Shown: positions 30,001 to 38,194, numbered from the stretch's first letter. The stretch: 64,000 bases of DNA from Zhongshania aliphaticivorans (GCF_001586255.1 NZ_CP014544.1:1519501-1583500), one strand, 5' to 3'. The notes: generated by a model not told the origin, from the letters alone. Translations and numbers: made by a program.

Positions 30001-30182
30001 CCTTTACGCTCGGCTGCTTACCATTAGCGCTGGCCAGTGGTGCCGGGGCGGGGAGTCGCGTCTCACTCGGTACGGGGGTTATTGGTGGTATGTTGGTGGC
30101 CACATTTGTGGCGACGGTCTTTGTGCCTTTATTTTACGTTTTGTTTGCTGGTCTTGGTGAAAAGTTCAAGCGCGCCAAATAA
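27066..30182 (+). CDS. RND multidrug efflux transporter (AcrB/MexB family, HAE1)
   Basis: 1038-residue inner-membrane proton/drug antiporter, the normal length. Twelve membrane segments in two repeats and two large periplasmic loops. Start MSARFFIDRPVLSIVLSLMI is typical. Proton-relay aspartates Asp409-Asp410 lie in GIVVDDAIIVIENVERI (TM4), and the repeat in TM10 has GLVCLIGLASKNAILIVEF. GTG start overlaps the adaptor stop by four bases. Substrates cannot be read from sequence; context with an AcrR-like repressor suggests hydrophobic drugs or solvents. Confidence 0.96.
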   Translation: MSARFFIDRPVLSIVLSLMILLAGATAMGRLPIALYPEFLPPEIVVTASYPGANAETLAETVAAPLEQQINGVDGMLYMSTQASSSGVVSISVVFATGTDPDQAAINVSNRVAVAENRLPEAVKRLGIQVSKRSTSILMIYALTSDNPQYDAIYLSNYALLNIVDELRRLPGIGDARLLGAKDYSMRIWLQPDRLAEFALTPADVARAVSEQNANFAAGKFAAEPMVKEAAFTYTVTTQGRLATVAEFEHIILRSSNSGATLRLGDVARVELGAKDYAFQGAFNGQPAVPVAMYLQPGANALETGAEAQAVLAAVREKLPEGINLDLAFDTTVFVEHSIKEVVATFFEALLLVVLVMFLFLQNVRATIIPLLAIPVSIIGTFAGLYIVGFSINLLTLFGLILAIGIVVDDAIIVIENVERIMEEQHVDANTAVKRAMEEVSGPLIAIVLVLCAVFLPVIFMDGLTGEMYRQFAVSISVSVILSGIVALTLTPALCSMMLKTKDHKPAESGFLGGFNRGFNGLRNGYVSATSLVLNHRVLGLLMFSALMASMWLLFQTVPKGLVPAEDQGYVIMVYKTPPAASLSRTVAVTDPMNQRILKEDEVKGVMTFAGFDILSSAQKTNAGVSFVMLKDWSERPEAAQSSVAVAQRLPRLGDDLLDGVMFAFNPPPIIGLSTTGGFELYVQNRGDSDMAIMAEELNRFIQKANEQPELQGVYSTFDINTPQYRLFLDREKALSLGVPVADVFSTMQATFGSLYVNDFTLFGRSFQVNLQSEEDFRGSPEDLSKVFVRSVSGNLVSLRTLLRVERIVGPDAVSRFNGFPAAKVLGNPAQGYSSGDAIAALDRVAADILGRNFTLGWVGSSYQEKASGGSGGQAFVLAVLMVFLILAAQYERWMVPAAVILAVPFAILGAIAATWMRGLENDIYFQIGLVCLIGLASKNAILIVEFAMQKQRQGMSLADAAVDAIRLRFRPIVMTSLAFTLGCLPLALASGAGAGSRVSLGTGVIGGMLVATFVATVFVPLFYVLFAGLGEKFKRAK

Positions 30183-30192
30183 TGGCGCGCTT
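30168..30192 (+). terminator. Hairpin at the end of the efflux operon
   Basis: A 10-bp stem (AAGCGCGCCA with TGGCGCGCTT) around AATAA, overlapping the last codons of the pump gene. No T tract follows, so termination efficiency is doubtful; it lies before a convergent gene. Confidence 0.5.
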
Positions 30193-30233
30193 CATTGACT
30201 TGAATAAAAGGCAGCGATTACTAGGTTTATACT

Positions 30234-30650
30234 CTAGCTGCCTTGCATCCGAGCACTAAAATCCCAATCTGATTGACTGGTTATTTTTAAATGAATTGCA
30301 TACTCATCGGCGCGGCGGCTGAGCAGCCATTGGCTTAAGCCCGGTTGACTGTCACCGAGGTAACGGGCGATTAAGCTGCTTAATACCACGCCCTCTGAGT
30401 CGCTTTTTAAGCTTGCTATTGCCTTGCCGCGCACGCCTTTATAGGGCACAGAGTTAACTGACACTTCAAATGCACAGTTAGGGTTGGCTTTTAATAAGCG
30501 AATAATTTTTGCGGATGCGTGGCTTGCGCACAGCAACTCACCCTCTTGATAAATAAACCACAGCGAGCAAATCACTGGGAAGCCGTCTTTGTCGATAGCA
30601 GCAAGTCGTATAGGGACTAGGCTGTTATTTAAGAATTCCGTCGTGTCCAT
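30234..30650 (-). CDS. Pyridoxamine 5'-phosphate oxidase family protein
   Basis: 138 residues with a split-barrel FMN-binding fold of the general PPOX superfamily (LVPIRLAAIDKDGFPVICSLWFIYQ is represented by the FPVICSLWF core, then LLCASHASAKIIRLLKANPNCAFEV). CGGAG lies before the ATG. The C-terminus lacks the signature residues of true PdxH, so it is an uncharacterised flavin- or haem-binding member rather than the vitamin B6 enzyme. Followed on the same strand, upstream, by the CvfB-like gene. Confidence 0.8.
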   Translation of the reverse strand: MDTTEFLNNSLVPIRLAAIDKDGFPVICSLWFIYQEGELLCASHASAKIIRLLKANPNCAFEVSVNSVPYKGVRGKAIASLKSDSEGVVLSSLIARYLGDSQPGLSQWLLSRRADEYAIHLKITSQSDWDFSARMQGS

Positions 30651-30675
30651 AATTGCTCCGGTACTCGTAGATTAC

Positions 30676-31506
30676 TTAGGGTTTTAATAGACGTATGCCT
30701 TGGCCCTCGATATCGATGCGTTTCTGCTTGTATAAGCGGCCTATGGCTTGTTTGAAAATCTTTTTGCTGACGCCAAACAAACTATAGATTGCTTCTGGTG
30801 GGCTTTTGTCGCCGACGGCAAGAAAGCCGTCATTGGCTTCAAGTTGGGCAATGATCTTGGCTGCAATATCGTTGCCGCCAATATTAATAGGTTGGATGCT
30901 GAGGTCGATTCGGCCGTCGTCGCGAACCTTTTTAACATAGGCAGTAAGTGTTTCGCCTTTGCGCAGTGGTCGGATTAAGTCGCTATCGTAGAGTAGGCCC
31001 CAGTATCCATTGTCGATAACCGCTTTATATCCAAGCTCTGTTTTACCGGCAACGATAACGTCGAAGCGTTGGCCTCGGCTTAAGTGAGGGGCAGTATCTT
31101 CGATAAACTCGTCGAGCTTCATTGACGCGACAATACGGTAACTTTTGTCTAAGTAAATTTTGACCAGGGCTTTTTTGCCTGCGGTGATTTCACCCATATG
31201 CTCGGCATAGGGTAGCAGCAGCTCTTTATCTAGCCCCCAGTCCAAAAAAGCACCGGTATCATTGATCTGGGCGATTTTTAACAGGGCAACATCCCCTAAT
31301 TGCGCCAGTGGCGTTTTACTGCTCGCAATTAAGCTGCCATCACTGTGGTGGTGAATAAAGCCGTCGACAATATCGCCGATTTGGCAATTCTCAGGGGCAT
31401 TTTTTCGACTCAGGAAAATGTCGCCTAAGTCGCCGCCATCGAGATAAAAGCCAGCAGGTGATTGGCGGCTCACCGTAAGCCGGTTAACGCGACCGATGTC
31501 GGGCAT
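30676..31506 (-). CDS. S1-domain RNA-binding protein, CvfB/YitL-like
   Basis: 276 residues from ATG 31506, which has GGAAG upstream; an in-frame start at 31599 would add 31 residues not seen in the family. Several S1-like beta-barrels in tandem (about 1-65, 68-130, 140-215; FLDWGLDKELLLPYAEH and GYWGLLYDSDLI are typical) are followed by a C-terminal winged helix (about 222-276, SPPEAIYSLFGVSKKIFKQAIG). S. aureus CvfB binds RNA and affects virulence gene expression; the role in Gram-negatives is not established. Confidence 0.9.
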   Translation of the reverse strand: MPDIGRVNRLTVSRQSPAGFYLDGGDLGDIFLSRKNAPENCQIGDIVDGFIHHHSDGSLIASSKTPLAQLGDVALLKIAQINDTGAFLDWGLDKELLLPYAEHMGEITAGKKALVKIYLDKSYRIVASMKLDEFIEDTAPHLSRGQRFDVIVAGKTELGYKAVIDNGYWGLLYDSDLIRPLRKGETLTAYVKKVRDDGRIDLSIQPINIGGNDIAAKIIAQLEANDGFLAVGDKSPPEAIYSLFGVSKKIFKQAIGRLYKQKRIDIEGQGIRLLKP

Positions 31507-31830
31507 TAATACTTCCTCAGAGGATTTAGCCGCAAGTCTAGTGCGACTTGCGGCTTGAGTACAGTAGGAAAAGTTGGCAGGTAAAGCGAGCGGCGACAAG
31601 TTTGGCCCCGATGCGCAGCTAAGTGGCGTGGCGTCTTATCATGGCTATGGCTGGAATGCTGTCATTATTGCGGTTTGGGGAATCATGTCTACGGTGGTTG
31701 GCACGAGCAAGCGCCTTAAATGAGGCGTCTGTATAAGCCGGTATTTTACTATATGAAACCGGCGGGGAGGTGAAGTTTGGCGCTGATAACACGGCGTATT
31801 TGGCCATTGATCGCTGTCATTTAATTTCCA
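31507..31830. other. Intergenic region, no gene seen
   Basis: About 320 bases between two minus-strand genes. The short frames it contains lack ribosome binding sites and family features. It should include the promoter of the CvfB-like gene on the minus strand. No terminator with a T tract was recognised. Confidence 0.4.
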
Positions 31831-32823
31831 CTAGTCTGACTTATTTACTTCGAATAGTTTGCGGCGCACTGCACGACGATATTCACCAGGGCTGCTTGTG
31901 TTGTGTTGCTTAAATAGACGGCAGAAATAGCTGCTGTCGTTATAACCACATTGCTGACCTATTTCCTCAATGGAAAGATTGCTGTTTTGCAGGAGGTCTT
32001 GAGCTAATTCTAAGCGCATTTTCTGCATGTATTGCAGAGGCGGTAGGCCAGTGACTTGCCTAAACCGGCGATGAAAGCTGCGCTCGCTGAGGCCGCTGAG
32101 GTGGGCAAGGTCTTTGATGTTAAATGCTTCGTTCAGGTGTCGTGCCAGCCAGTTTTGGGCGAGGGCAATCGTTTCATCGCGGTGCAGGTCATTGCGGTCA
32201 ACTCGGTAGCTGTTCCGGGAGAACGGGCGACGGCTTTCTGGAGAGAACTGCTGGGCTACCCGACGGGCAATTGACGCGCCCCAATAGCGGTCAATGAGGT
32301 GTATCACTAAGTCCGCTGCTGAGTTAACGCTACCAGTGCAGAAAAGGTTGTCTGCTTGGGTAATGAGGTAATCGCGATGCAGGATTACTTGCGGGTAGCG
32401 GTTAGCGAAGTCGTCGAAATAGTGCCAGTGAGTGGTTGCTACTCGTTTGTTTAGCAATCCCGCCTCAGCGAGAAAATAGCTGGCATTACCTACAGCGCAA
32501 ATATCAGCGCCGCGCCGTTCCTGCCGTTTTAACCAATCTTGGATTTCAGGGCGGGTAGGTGCACCTCGGTGAGGATGTCGCCAACGGCTGGGAATAATGA
32601 TGAGGTCGTAATTTTCGTCGACGCAAAGTGTGGTGTTGGGGGTGATTTGCATGCCCCCTGACACGTGAATAGGCGCCGGGTCTAATCCGATAATTTCAAT
32701 TTCAAGCAGGGGAGCACGGTCTTTTAGTTTAGACACGCTGTTCGCCGCCGTTAAAAGCTCCATTGGCAAGCTAATACTCGTGGCAAGGGCGTCGTGAAAA
32801 GCGAAAAGGGCGACTCGTTTCAT
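31831..32823 (-). CDS. GlxA-type AraC-family transcriptional regulator
   Basis: About 330 residues. N-terminal DJ-1/PfpI-like domain (about 1-190; MKRVALFAFHDALATSISLPME, later DICAVGNASYFLAEAGLLN, where the usual nucleophile cysteine position reads AVGNAS, so no catalytic site) and a C-terminal AraC helix-turn-helix pair (about 225-320; FNIKDLAHLSGLSERSFHRRF and IGQQCGYNDSSYFCRLFKQ). ATG 32823 matches related starts; a GTG three codons upstream is possible. It is divergent from the FabY-like gene, with 106 bases between, and may regulate it; that is inference. Confidence 0.9.
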   Translation of the reverse strand: MKRVALFAFHDALATSISLPMELLTAANSVSKLKDRAPLLEIEIIGLDPAPIHVSGGMQITPNTTLCVDENYDLIIIPSRWRHPHRGAPTRPEIQDWLKRQERRGADICAVGNASYFLAEAGLLNKRVATTHWHYFDDFANRYPQVILHRDYLITQADNLFCTGSVNSAADLVIHLIDRYWGASIARRVAQQFSPESRRPFSRNSYRVDRNDLHRDETIALAQNWLARHLNEAFNIKDLAHLSGLSERSFHRRFRQVTGLPPLQYMQKMRLELAQDLLQNSNLSIEEIGQQCGYNDSSYFCRLFKQHNTSSPGEYRRAVRRKLFEVNKSD

Positions 32824-32929
32824 GGCTGGCACATATGTCTCATTTTTTGGCGATTATATTATATTTCAATTAGCCTAACATCGTTAGACTACTCACTGAA
32901 ATAGCAATCGCTAAAGATAAGGAATAAGT

Positions 32930-34798
32930 GTGAGTAAGCTTCCCGTAATTGTTGGTTTTGGTGGCGTTAATCCCGCCGGTCGTAGCTCTTTTCATCATGG
33001 TTATCGGCGAATGGTCATCGACGCGCTATCTCAGGAGAAGGCGACACAGACCTTCCGGAGTCTATCAGCCATTATGGGTTTACCACCAGAAATGGCCGGT
33101 GACGAGGCGCAGCGCCGGTATATTCTGGAACACACCCTTATCCGTAAGATCGAAGGCAATGTTTTTAACACCGACCAAGTGGGTTGGAATAAACGCATGG
33201 CCTTGAGCGGCTGTGACGGTGATTTACAGTTTGTTACTCGGGCGCGGGATTTGCCCGATGAGCTTCCCGCCGGATGGGCTGTGCAAGAACTCGGCGGCGG
33301 TAAGGTATCGGTCAAAATTAGTGATGGTTGTAATATTTTGCTGCCGACCACCCGCAAGATAGAGGTCTCTTCGGCGGGACAATTTCCGACGGGCTTTGAT
33401 CCCAGTGCATTGTATGCGTCGCGGAGCCATCCGCGGGGTTTACAGCTCGCAATTTGCGGTGTTTCCGACGCGCTGAACGCCATGGGAATTGAGTGGCAAA
33501 CGGTGATGGATCGCATAAAGCCTGACCAAATGGGGGTGTATGCCAGCTCGGCGATGGCGCAGCTTGATGACAATGGCTTCGGCGGTTTGCTGTCGGCTCG
33601 TGCCAATGGCGGCAGGGTGAGCTCGAAAAACTTGGCGCTTGGCTTGGCGGATATGCCAGCCGATTTTGTTAGTGCCTATGTGTTGGGTAGTGTGGGTACC
33701 AGTGGGCCTAGCTTAGGCGCTTGCGCTACGTTTTTTTATAATTTGCGTCAAGCCGTGAATGAAATACGCAGCGGTAAAATTCGCGTCGCTGTCGTTGGTG
33801 TGGCCGAGTCAGCTGTTGATCCAAATATTATTGATGGCTATTACACCATGGGTGCGCTTGCTTCAGATGCCGATTTGTTGAAGCTAGATGCCGATAAAGG
33901 TTTAAGCGAGCCCGATCACCGCCGGGCCAGTCGTCCCTTTAGTAGTAACTGCGGGTTTACTGTTTCTGAATCATCTCAGTTTATTGTGCTCTTTGATGAT
34001 GATTTGGCGATGGAGTTGGGCGCGCAAATACACGGTTCGGTACCTGATGTGTTTGTTAATGCCGACGGCTATAAAAAATCGATTTCTTCGCCTGGTGTTG
34101 GCAATTACCTCACTGTTGCAAAGGCGCTGGCCGCTGCGGCGGGCATTATTGGCGATAAAGCGATTAAACATCGTAGTTTTGTGCAGTCTCATGGCACCAG
34201 TACCCCGCAAAACCGGGTGTCTGAATCTCATATCCTCAATGAAGTTGCCAAAACCTTTGGTATTGAAAAATGGCCGGTGGCGGCGATCAAGGCCTATATT
34301 GGTCACAGCATTGGCGCGGCTTCTGGCGACCAATTAATTGCCAGCTTAGGGGTGTGGAACGACAATATTATTCCAGGCATAAGTACGATTGATCACATTG
34401 CCGACGACGTACACAGTAGCAACTTGCGTTTGCAGAAGGAGCATTTAGAAGTTGAGCCTGATAGCTTAGATGTTGCGGTTTTAAATGCCAAAGGCTTTGG
34501 TGGCAACAATGCCTCGGCAACGCTATTGTCGCCGACCTTAAGTAAGAAATTACTGCAGGGCCGCCACGGCGATAAAGCTTGGCAGAGTTATCTTGGGCGC
34601 CAGGAGCAAAGTCGTGACCGCGCGGCCGCTTATGATAATAAGGCGAGTGAGACCGGTTTTAATGTGTTGTATAAATTCGGTGAAAATGTACTGGGCGGTG
34701 AAGACTTGAATATGAGTCGCGATGGTATTGGTATTAAAGGCTGGGCCGAAAAAGTAGATCTAAACATGGAATCGCCCTTTGCCCAATGGCTGAAATAG
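32930..34798 (+). CDS. fabY: Beta-ketoacyl-ACP synthase, FabY-like
   Basis: 622-residue condensing enzyme with GTG start behind AAGGAAT. The Cys-His-His triad of KAS I/II enzymes is visible: Cys265 (GPSLGACATFF), His421 (SHGTSTPQN) and His459 (YIGHSIGAASG). It is much longer than FabB/FabF (about 410) because of N- and C-terminal extensions. Size and pattern match P. aeruginosa FabY (PA5174), which starts fatty-acid synthesis by condensing acetyl-CoA with malonyl-ACP in place of FabH. The assignment rests on recalled similarity, so the symbol is moderately sure. Encoded alone. Confidence 0.82.
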   Translation: MSKLPVIVGFGGVNPAGRSSFHHGYRRMVIDALSQEKATQTFRSLSAIMGLPPEMAGDEAQRRYILEHTLIRKIEGNVFNTDQVGWNKRMALSGCDGDLQFVTRARDLPDELPAGWAVQELGGGKVSVKISDGCNILLPTTRKIEVSSAGQFPTGFDPSALYASRSHPRGLQLAICGVSDALNAMGIEWQTVMDRIKPDQMGVYASSAMAQLDDNGFGGLLSARANGGRVSSKNLALGLADMPADFVSAYVLGSVGTSGPSLGACATFFYNLRQAVNEIRSGKIRVAVVGVAESAVDPNIIDGYYTMGALASDADLLKLDADKGLSEPDHRRASRPFSSNCGFTVSESSQFIVLFDDDLAMELGAQIHGSVPDVFVNADGYKKSISSPGVGNYLTVAKALAAAAGIIGDKAIKHRSFVQSHGTSTPQNRVSESHILNEVAKTFGIEKWPVAAIKAYIGHSIGAASGDQLIASLGVWNDNIIPGISTIDHIADDVHSSNLRLQKEHLEVEPDSLDVAVLNAKGFGGNNASATLLSPTLSKKLLQGRHGDKAWQSYLGRQEQSRDRAAAYDNKASETGFNVLYKFGENVLGGEDLNMSRDGIGIKGWAEKVDLNMESPFAQWLK

Positions 34799-34904
34799 GC
34801 GGTATACGGGAAATGAACATGTCCTTCAGGGAAAATACGGATATAGCTTAACGTTGCCCTATGGCTAAATGGCACCAGTGTAATTGGTATAAGGCCAGAG
34901 GATT

Positions 34905-35327
34905 ATGAGAGAGTTTGTTCGTCATCCAAGTGATATACCGCTGGACGTGAAAATACTGAGCGAAGCTGGGGCACGCCATGCGCATATGCATGATGTGAGT
35001 ATGGCCGGTTTGTCCTGTTTAGTTGCCCGTGAGATTAAAGCCGGAAGTCGAGTGGAGTTTTATGTGCCCTCGATCTCGGAGGAATCAAGTGGTCGTGGTA
35101 CTGTGGTTTGGTGTCGGCCGCAGCGCGAAAAATACCAGTTAGGTATTCAGTTTCACGCTGGGAAAGATGTATTTCGGGCGAGAATGGTCGAGCAATTGTG
35201 TCAAATTGAGCATTATCGGCGTGAAGTAGAGCAGTTAGAGTCGCGTATCCTTAGCAGCGAGGAGGCCGCTGAGGAGTGGATATCTCTTTACGCCGCCGAT
35301 TTTGACCGCTTATTTCCCCTAGAATAG
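34905..35327 (+). CDS. PilZ-domain protein
   Basis: 140 residues. The N-terminus has RxxxR (Arg2-Glu-Phe-Val-Arg6) and the domain has DVSMAGLSC (about 36-44), the two motifs that bind cyclic di-GMP. A C-terminal helical segment (about 90-135) may form a coiled coil. AGAGG precedes the ATG. Predicted cytoplasmic cyclic-di-GMP effector; the process it controls cannot be read from its neighbours. Confidence 0.92.
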   Translation: MREFVRHPSDIPLDVKILSEAGARHAHMHDVSMAGLSCLVAREIKAGSRVEFYVPSISEESSGRGTVVWCRPQREKYQLGIQFHAGKDVFRARMVEQLCQIEHYRREVEQLESRILSSEEAAEEWISLYAADFDRLFPLE

Positions 35328-35411
35328 ATGTTTTCAATGAGAATATTTTAGCTCTGGTGTCCAGTCAGGCGTTATTGCTCAAGACAGCACTTTGAATTCA
35401 TGGTTGAATAT

Positions 35412-35440
35412 ATCCCCCGCAATGTCGGGGGATTTTTTTT
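35412..35440 (+). terminator. Strong terminator just upstream of the SRPBCC gene
   Basis: Stem ATCCCCCG/CGGGGGAT around loop CAATGT followed by eight T. It can end transcription from the PilZ gene, but lies only 17 bases before the next start codon, too close to leave room for a normal promoter. It may therefore act as an attenuator for the downstream operon. Confidence 0.88.
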
Positions 35441-35457
35441 GCTTAAGGATATCTACC

Positions 35458-35976
35458 ATGAAGCACGAGGCAACGGCCCGAGTCGTTATTGATCTGCCCC
35501 GGGAAGAGGCGTGGGCTTTGCTAAAAGACTTGTCGCTGGCCCACAACTATGTTCCTGCGGTTACCCGCACTGAAATAACCAGCGAGAATGCGAGCGGTTT
35601 AGGCGCAAGTCGGCGGGTGTATCAGCGCTCTGGAAAAGGCATGGATGAGACCGTGACCGAATGGAACGAAGGCCATGGTTTTGTTATTCGCTTGCATAAA
35701 GGTGATAAAGGCGCGCCGCCGCCATTTCGGCAGGCGATATTTCGCTATCGGATTGAAGACGCTGGCCACAGTCGTACCGCTTTAACAGCCAGTCTTGCTT
35801 TTGATATGCGCTGGGGGCCACTTGGGCGTATTTTATACGAACGTTTACTGCGCAAAGTATTTCGCGGCGTAATTTACGATATTGCACTTAGCATGAAGCA
35901 ATTCTATGAGTCGGGCGAGGCTGTGAGCAGTGGTCAGCTAAAGCAGTTGCGCATTGGCGCGAGGCAAGAAGTTTAA
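35458..35976 (+). CDS. SRPBCC-family (polyketide cyclase/START-like) protein
   Basis: 172 residues from ATG 35458, which has AAGGAT seven bases upstream. The start MKHEATARVVIDLPREEAWAL and the pattern of a helix-grip fold (beta strand, LLKDLSLAHNYVP, ASRRVY, then long C-terminal helix) fit the SRPBCC superfamily, which binds hydrophobic ligands in a cavity. No catalytic residues can be assigned. It overlaps the nitroreductase by one base (TAATG), so they are translationally coupled. Confidence 0.82.
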   Translation: MKHEATARVVIDLPREEAWALLKDLSLAHNYVPAVTRTEITSENASGLGASRRVYQRSGKGMDETVTEWNEGHGFVIRLHKGDKGAPPPFRQAIFRYRIEDAGHSRTALTASLAFDMRWGPLGRILYERLLRKVFRGVIYDIALSMKQFYESGEAVSSGQLKQLRIGARQEV

Positions 35977-36533
35977 TGGATGCGCTTGATTTACTTAAAA
36001 GCCGTAACTCTGCTGCCAAGCTAGCAAGCCCTGCTCCTACAGAGCAAGAATTGGCCGAAATTTACGCGGCGGCAATGCGCGCCCCAGATCACAGCCGCTT
36101 GCGGCCGTGGCGGTTTTTGCAAATTCGGGGAGCGGGTTTGGCCGCCGTCGGGGATTTGTTTGCCGAGGCGGCCTTGCGGCGAGAGCCTGCAATCGGCGAA
36201 GCCGAACTGCAGCGTTTCCGACAGCAACCGCTGCGCGCGCCGCTTATTATTGTGGTTATTAGCTGCATACAAGAGCATCTAAAAGTCCCTCGTATTGAAC
36301 AGCAAATGTCGGCAGCCTGCGCGGCCCATGGCATTTTATTGGCGACAGACGCGCTAGGTTATGCGGGTATTTGGCGCACCGGCGCCAATGCTTTTGATGC
36401 CCATGTTATGGCGGGTTTAGGACTTTCGGCCAATGAAGAAATAGCGGGGTTTATTTATATTGGTAGCCGTGATGGCCGAGCCAAGCCGCTACCGGCGCTA
36501 GAAATGGCCGATTATGTAAAAGACTGGAGATAA
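35976..36533 (+). CDS. Nitroreductase-family flavoprotein (YdjA-like)
   Basis: 185 residues, the short nitroreductase class. FMN-contact motifs: RNSAAKLASPAPTE (about 11-24; the first Arg-x-Ser is the usual phosphate contact), MRAPDHSRLRPWRFLQI (about 38-54) and TDALGYAGIWRTG (about 127-139). Cytoplasmic NAD(P)H-dependent flavin enzyme; E. coli YdjA reduces nitro compounds only weakly, so the natural substrate is open. Second gene of a tight three-gene operon. Confidence 0.9.
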   Translation: MDALDLLKSRNSAAKLASPAPTEQELAEIYAAAMRAPDHSRLRPWRFLQIRGAGLAAVGDLFAEAALRREPAIGEAELQRFRQQPLRAPLIIVVISCIQEHLKVPRIEQQMSAACAAHGILLATDALGYAGIWRTGANAFDAHVMAGLGLSANEEIAGFIYIGSRDGRAKPLPALEMADYVKDWR

Positions 36534-36535
36534 TA

Positions 36536-37366
36536 ATGAATACTGTTACCCCTCCGCTGTACACCACATTAGCGGTACAGTTAGAAGAGCACGTAGCGTG
36601 GGTCGCCTTAAACCGTCCCGAGAAAGCTAACGCAATGAATGAGCCAATGTGGGCCGAAATTCAAACGTGTTTTGAGTGGTTAGATACCGAGCCAAGTGTG
36701 CGTGTAGTGGTGCTGTGCGGCGAAGGTCGGCACTTTTGTGCGGGCATTGATCTGGCTATGTTTGCCGGTCTCGGTCAGGGCGCGGAAGGTGTAGAAAAAT
36801 CGCGATTTATTGAACAATTTCGCGGTGTTATTTTGCGTTTACAGGGCAATCTTACCGCTATTGAACGTTGTCGTAAGCCAGTTATTGCGGCAATTCAAGG
36901 CAGTTGTGTTGGCGGCGGTGTCGATATTGTCAGTGCCTGCGATATGCGCTTTTGCTGTGAGGGCGTAAAGTTTTCCATAAAAGAAATCGATATCGGTATG
37001 GTCGCTGATGTTGGGACTTTACAGCGTTTGCCGCATATCGTGCCCCAGGGAATTGTGAGGGAACTGGCCTATACGGGTCGCAATGTCTACGCTGCTGAGG
37101 CCGAAAAAATCGGCTTGGTTAATCGCGCTTACGCCTCTTATGAGGAAATGATTGAGTCGGTATCAGAGCTTGCTCAAGATATTGCGCGTAAATCGCCATT
37201 GGCCATTCGCGGTACCAAGCAAATGTTGCTGTATACCCGCGACCATAGTGTAGCCGACGCCCTGAATTATCAGGCAACATGGAATGCTGGTATGCTGAGT
37301 TTTGAAGATGTGATGCTGGCTATTGGCGCCACCAGTGAAGGTAAATCCGCAGACTTTAAAGATTAA
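36536..37366 (+). CDS. Delta3,5-delta2,4-dienoyl-CoA isomerase (crotonase family)
   Basis: 276 residues of the enoyl-CoA hydratase superfamily. The pattern follows eukaryotic ECH1: IERCRKPVIAAIQGSCVGGG (oxyanion hole), KEIDIGMVADVGTLQRLP with Glu150 and Asp158 spaced as the two catalytic acids of ECH1 (eight residues apart), and the C-terminal LLYTRDHSVADALNY. The enzyme shifts double bases of odd-numbered double bonds so unsaturated acyl-CoA can enter beta-oxidation. Its ATG is two bases after the nitroreductase stop. Substrate assignment is by motif, not by test. Confidence 0.88.
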   Translation: MNTVTPPLYTTLAVQLEEHVAWVALNRPEKANAMNEPMWAEIQTCFEWLDTEPSVRVVVLCGEGRHFCAGIDLAMFAGLGQGAEGVEKSRFIEQFRGVILRLQGNLTAIERCRKPVIAAIQGSCVGGGVDIVSACDMRFCCEGVKFSIKEIDIGMVADVGTLQRLPHIVPQGIVRELAYTGRNVYAAEAEKIGLVNRAYASYEEMIESVSELAQDIARKSPLAIRGTKQMLLYTRDHSVADALNYQATWNAGMLSFEDVMLAIGATSEGKSADFKD

Positions 37367-37487
37367 TAGTAATCTATATTGCACGCTTCAAAAGCAGGGT
37401 GCTTGTTCTGCCTCTGCTTTTGCTAATTCTCCTGCCCTGCAAATATCCCTTGGCGTTTAGGTCAAGACATTAAGGCGTCGTTACTTC

Positions 37488-38069
37488 ATGCAAACACGTA
37501 CAATTTTTAAAACGCCATTAGTTAGTGGCTTTTTTCGCTTGGTTTTTATGGCGTTAACCCGCTTAAGAGGTTGGCGTATAGAGGGCGAAAAGCCCAAAGA
37601 TAAAAAATATGTTTTGATCGCCGCGCCGCACACCAGCAACTGGGACTTCCCCACAATGATGGCGGCGTCTTTTATATTGGGCTTAGATGTGCATTGGATC
37701 GGCAAGCACACTTTGTTCCCCGCAGGGCCTTTTGGTGCGCTGATGCGCTGGTTTGGCGGCATTGGTATTGATCGCCGCAAAAAGCATAATACCGTCGAAC
37801 AAATGGTGACTAATTTTAATGAGCGCGATGAACTAGTAGTCATCATCACCCCAGAAGGCACTCGTAGTAAGGTGAACCACTGGAAAGCCGGCTTTTATCA
37901 CATTGCGGTGGGGGCGGGGGTGCCGATTTACATGGCTTATGTTGACACCAATTTGAATGTGGTAGGCATGGGTCCCGCATTTTATCCCACCGGCGATTAT
38001 GACAAAGACATCCTTGAAATACGGGCTTTTTACGCCGACAAAAGAGGGTTCAAGCCGCATAGTGAATGA
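37488..38069 (+). CDS. 1-acyl-glycerol-3-phosphate acyltransferase-like protein
   Basis: 193 residues of the PlsC-type acyltransferase fold. Motif I is HTSNWD (about 47-52), the HxxxxD active site; the glycerophosphate motif is TPEGTRS (about 122-128). A hydrophobic N-terminal stretch (about 10-25) suggests association with the inner membrane. Smaller than PlsC (about 245), like the short acyltransferases found near lipid-modification genes. The acceptor is unknown. A hairpin at 37389-37422 separates it from the isomerase gene. Confidence 0.87.
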   Translation: MQTRTIFKTPLVSGFFRLVFMALTRLRGWRIEGEKPKDKKYVLIAAPHTSNWDFPTMMAASFILGLDVHWIGKHTLFPAGPFGALMRWFGGIGIDRRKKHNTVEQMVTNFNERDELVVIITPEGTRSKVNHWKAGFYHIAVGAGVPIYMAYVDTNLNVVGMGPAFYPTGDYDKDILEIRAFYADKRGFKPHSE

Positions 38070-38194
38070 ACTGTCTCTACTAAGTTTGGCGTAGATATTC
38101 TTCGGTGCTAATCAATAATAATAGATAGACGCGCGCTCCATCTAGGTTTGTGGCTAGGAGCGCATACAGCTAATAACAATGACTGGAAATTGCG

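Noticed and set aside
33031-33606. 191-codon minus-strand frame inside the FabY-like gene
   Set aside because: Antisense shadow; the plus-strand frame has a complete catalytic triad.
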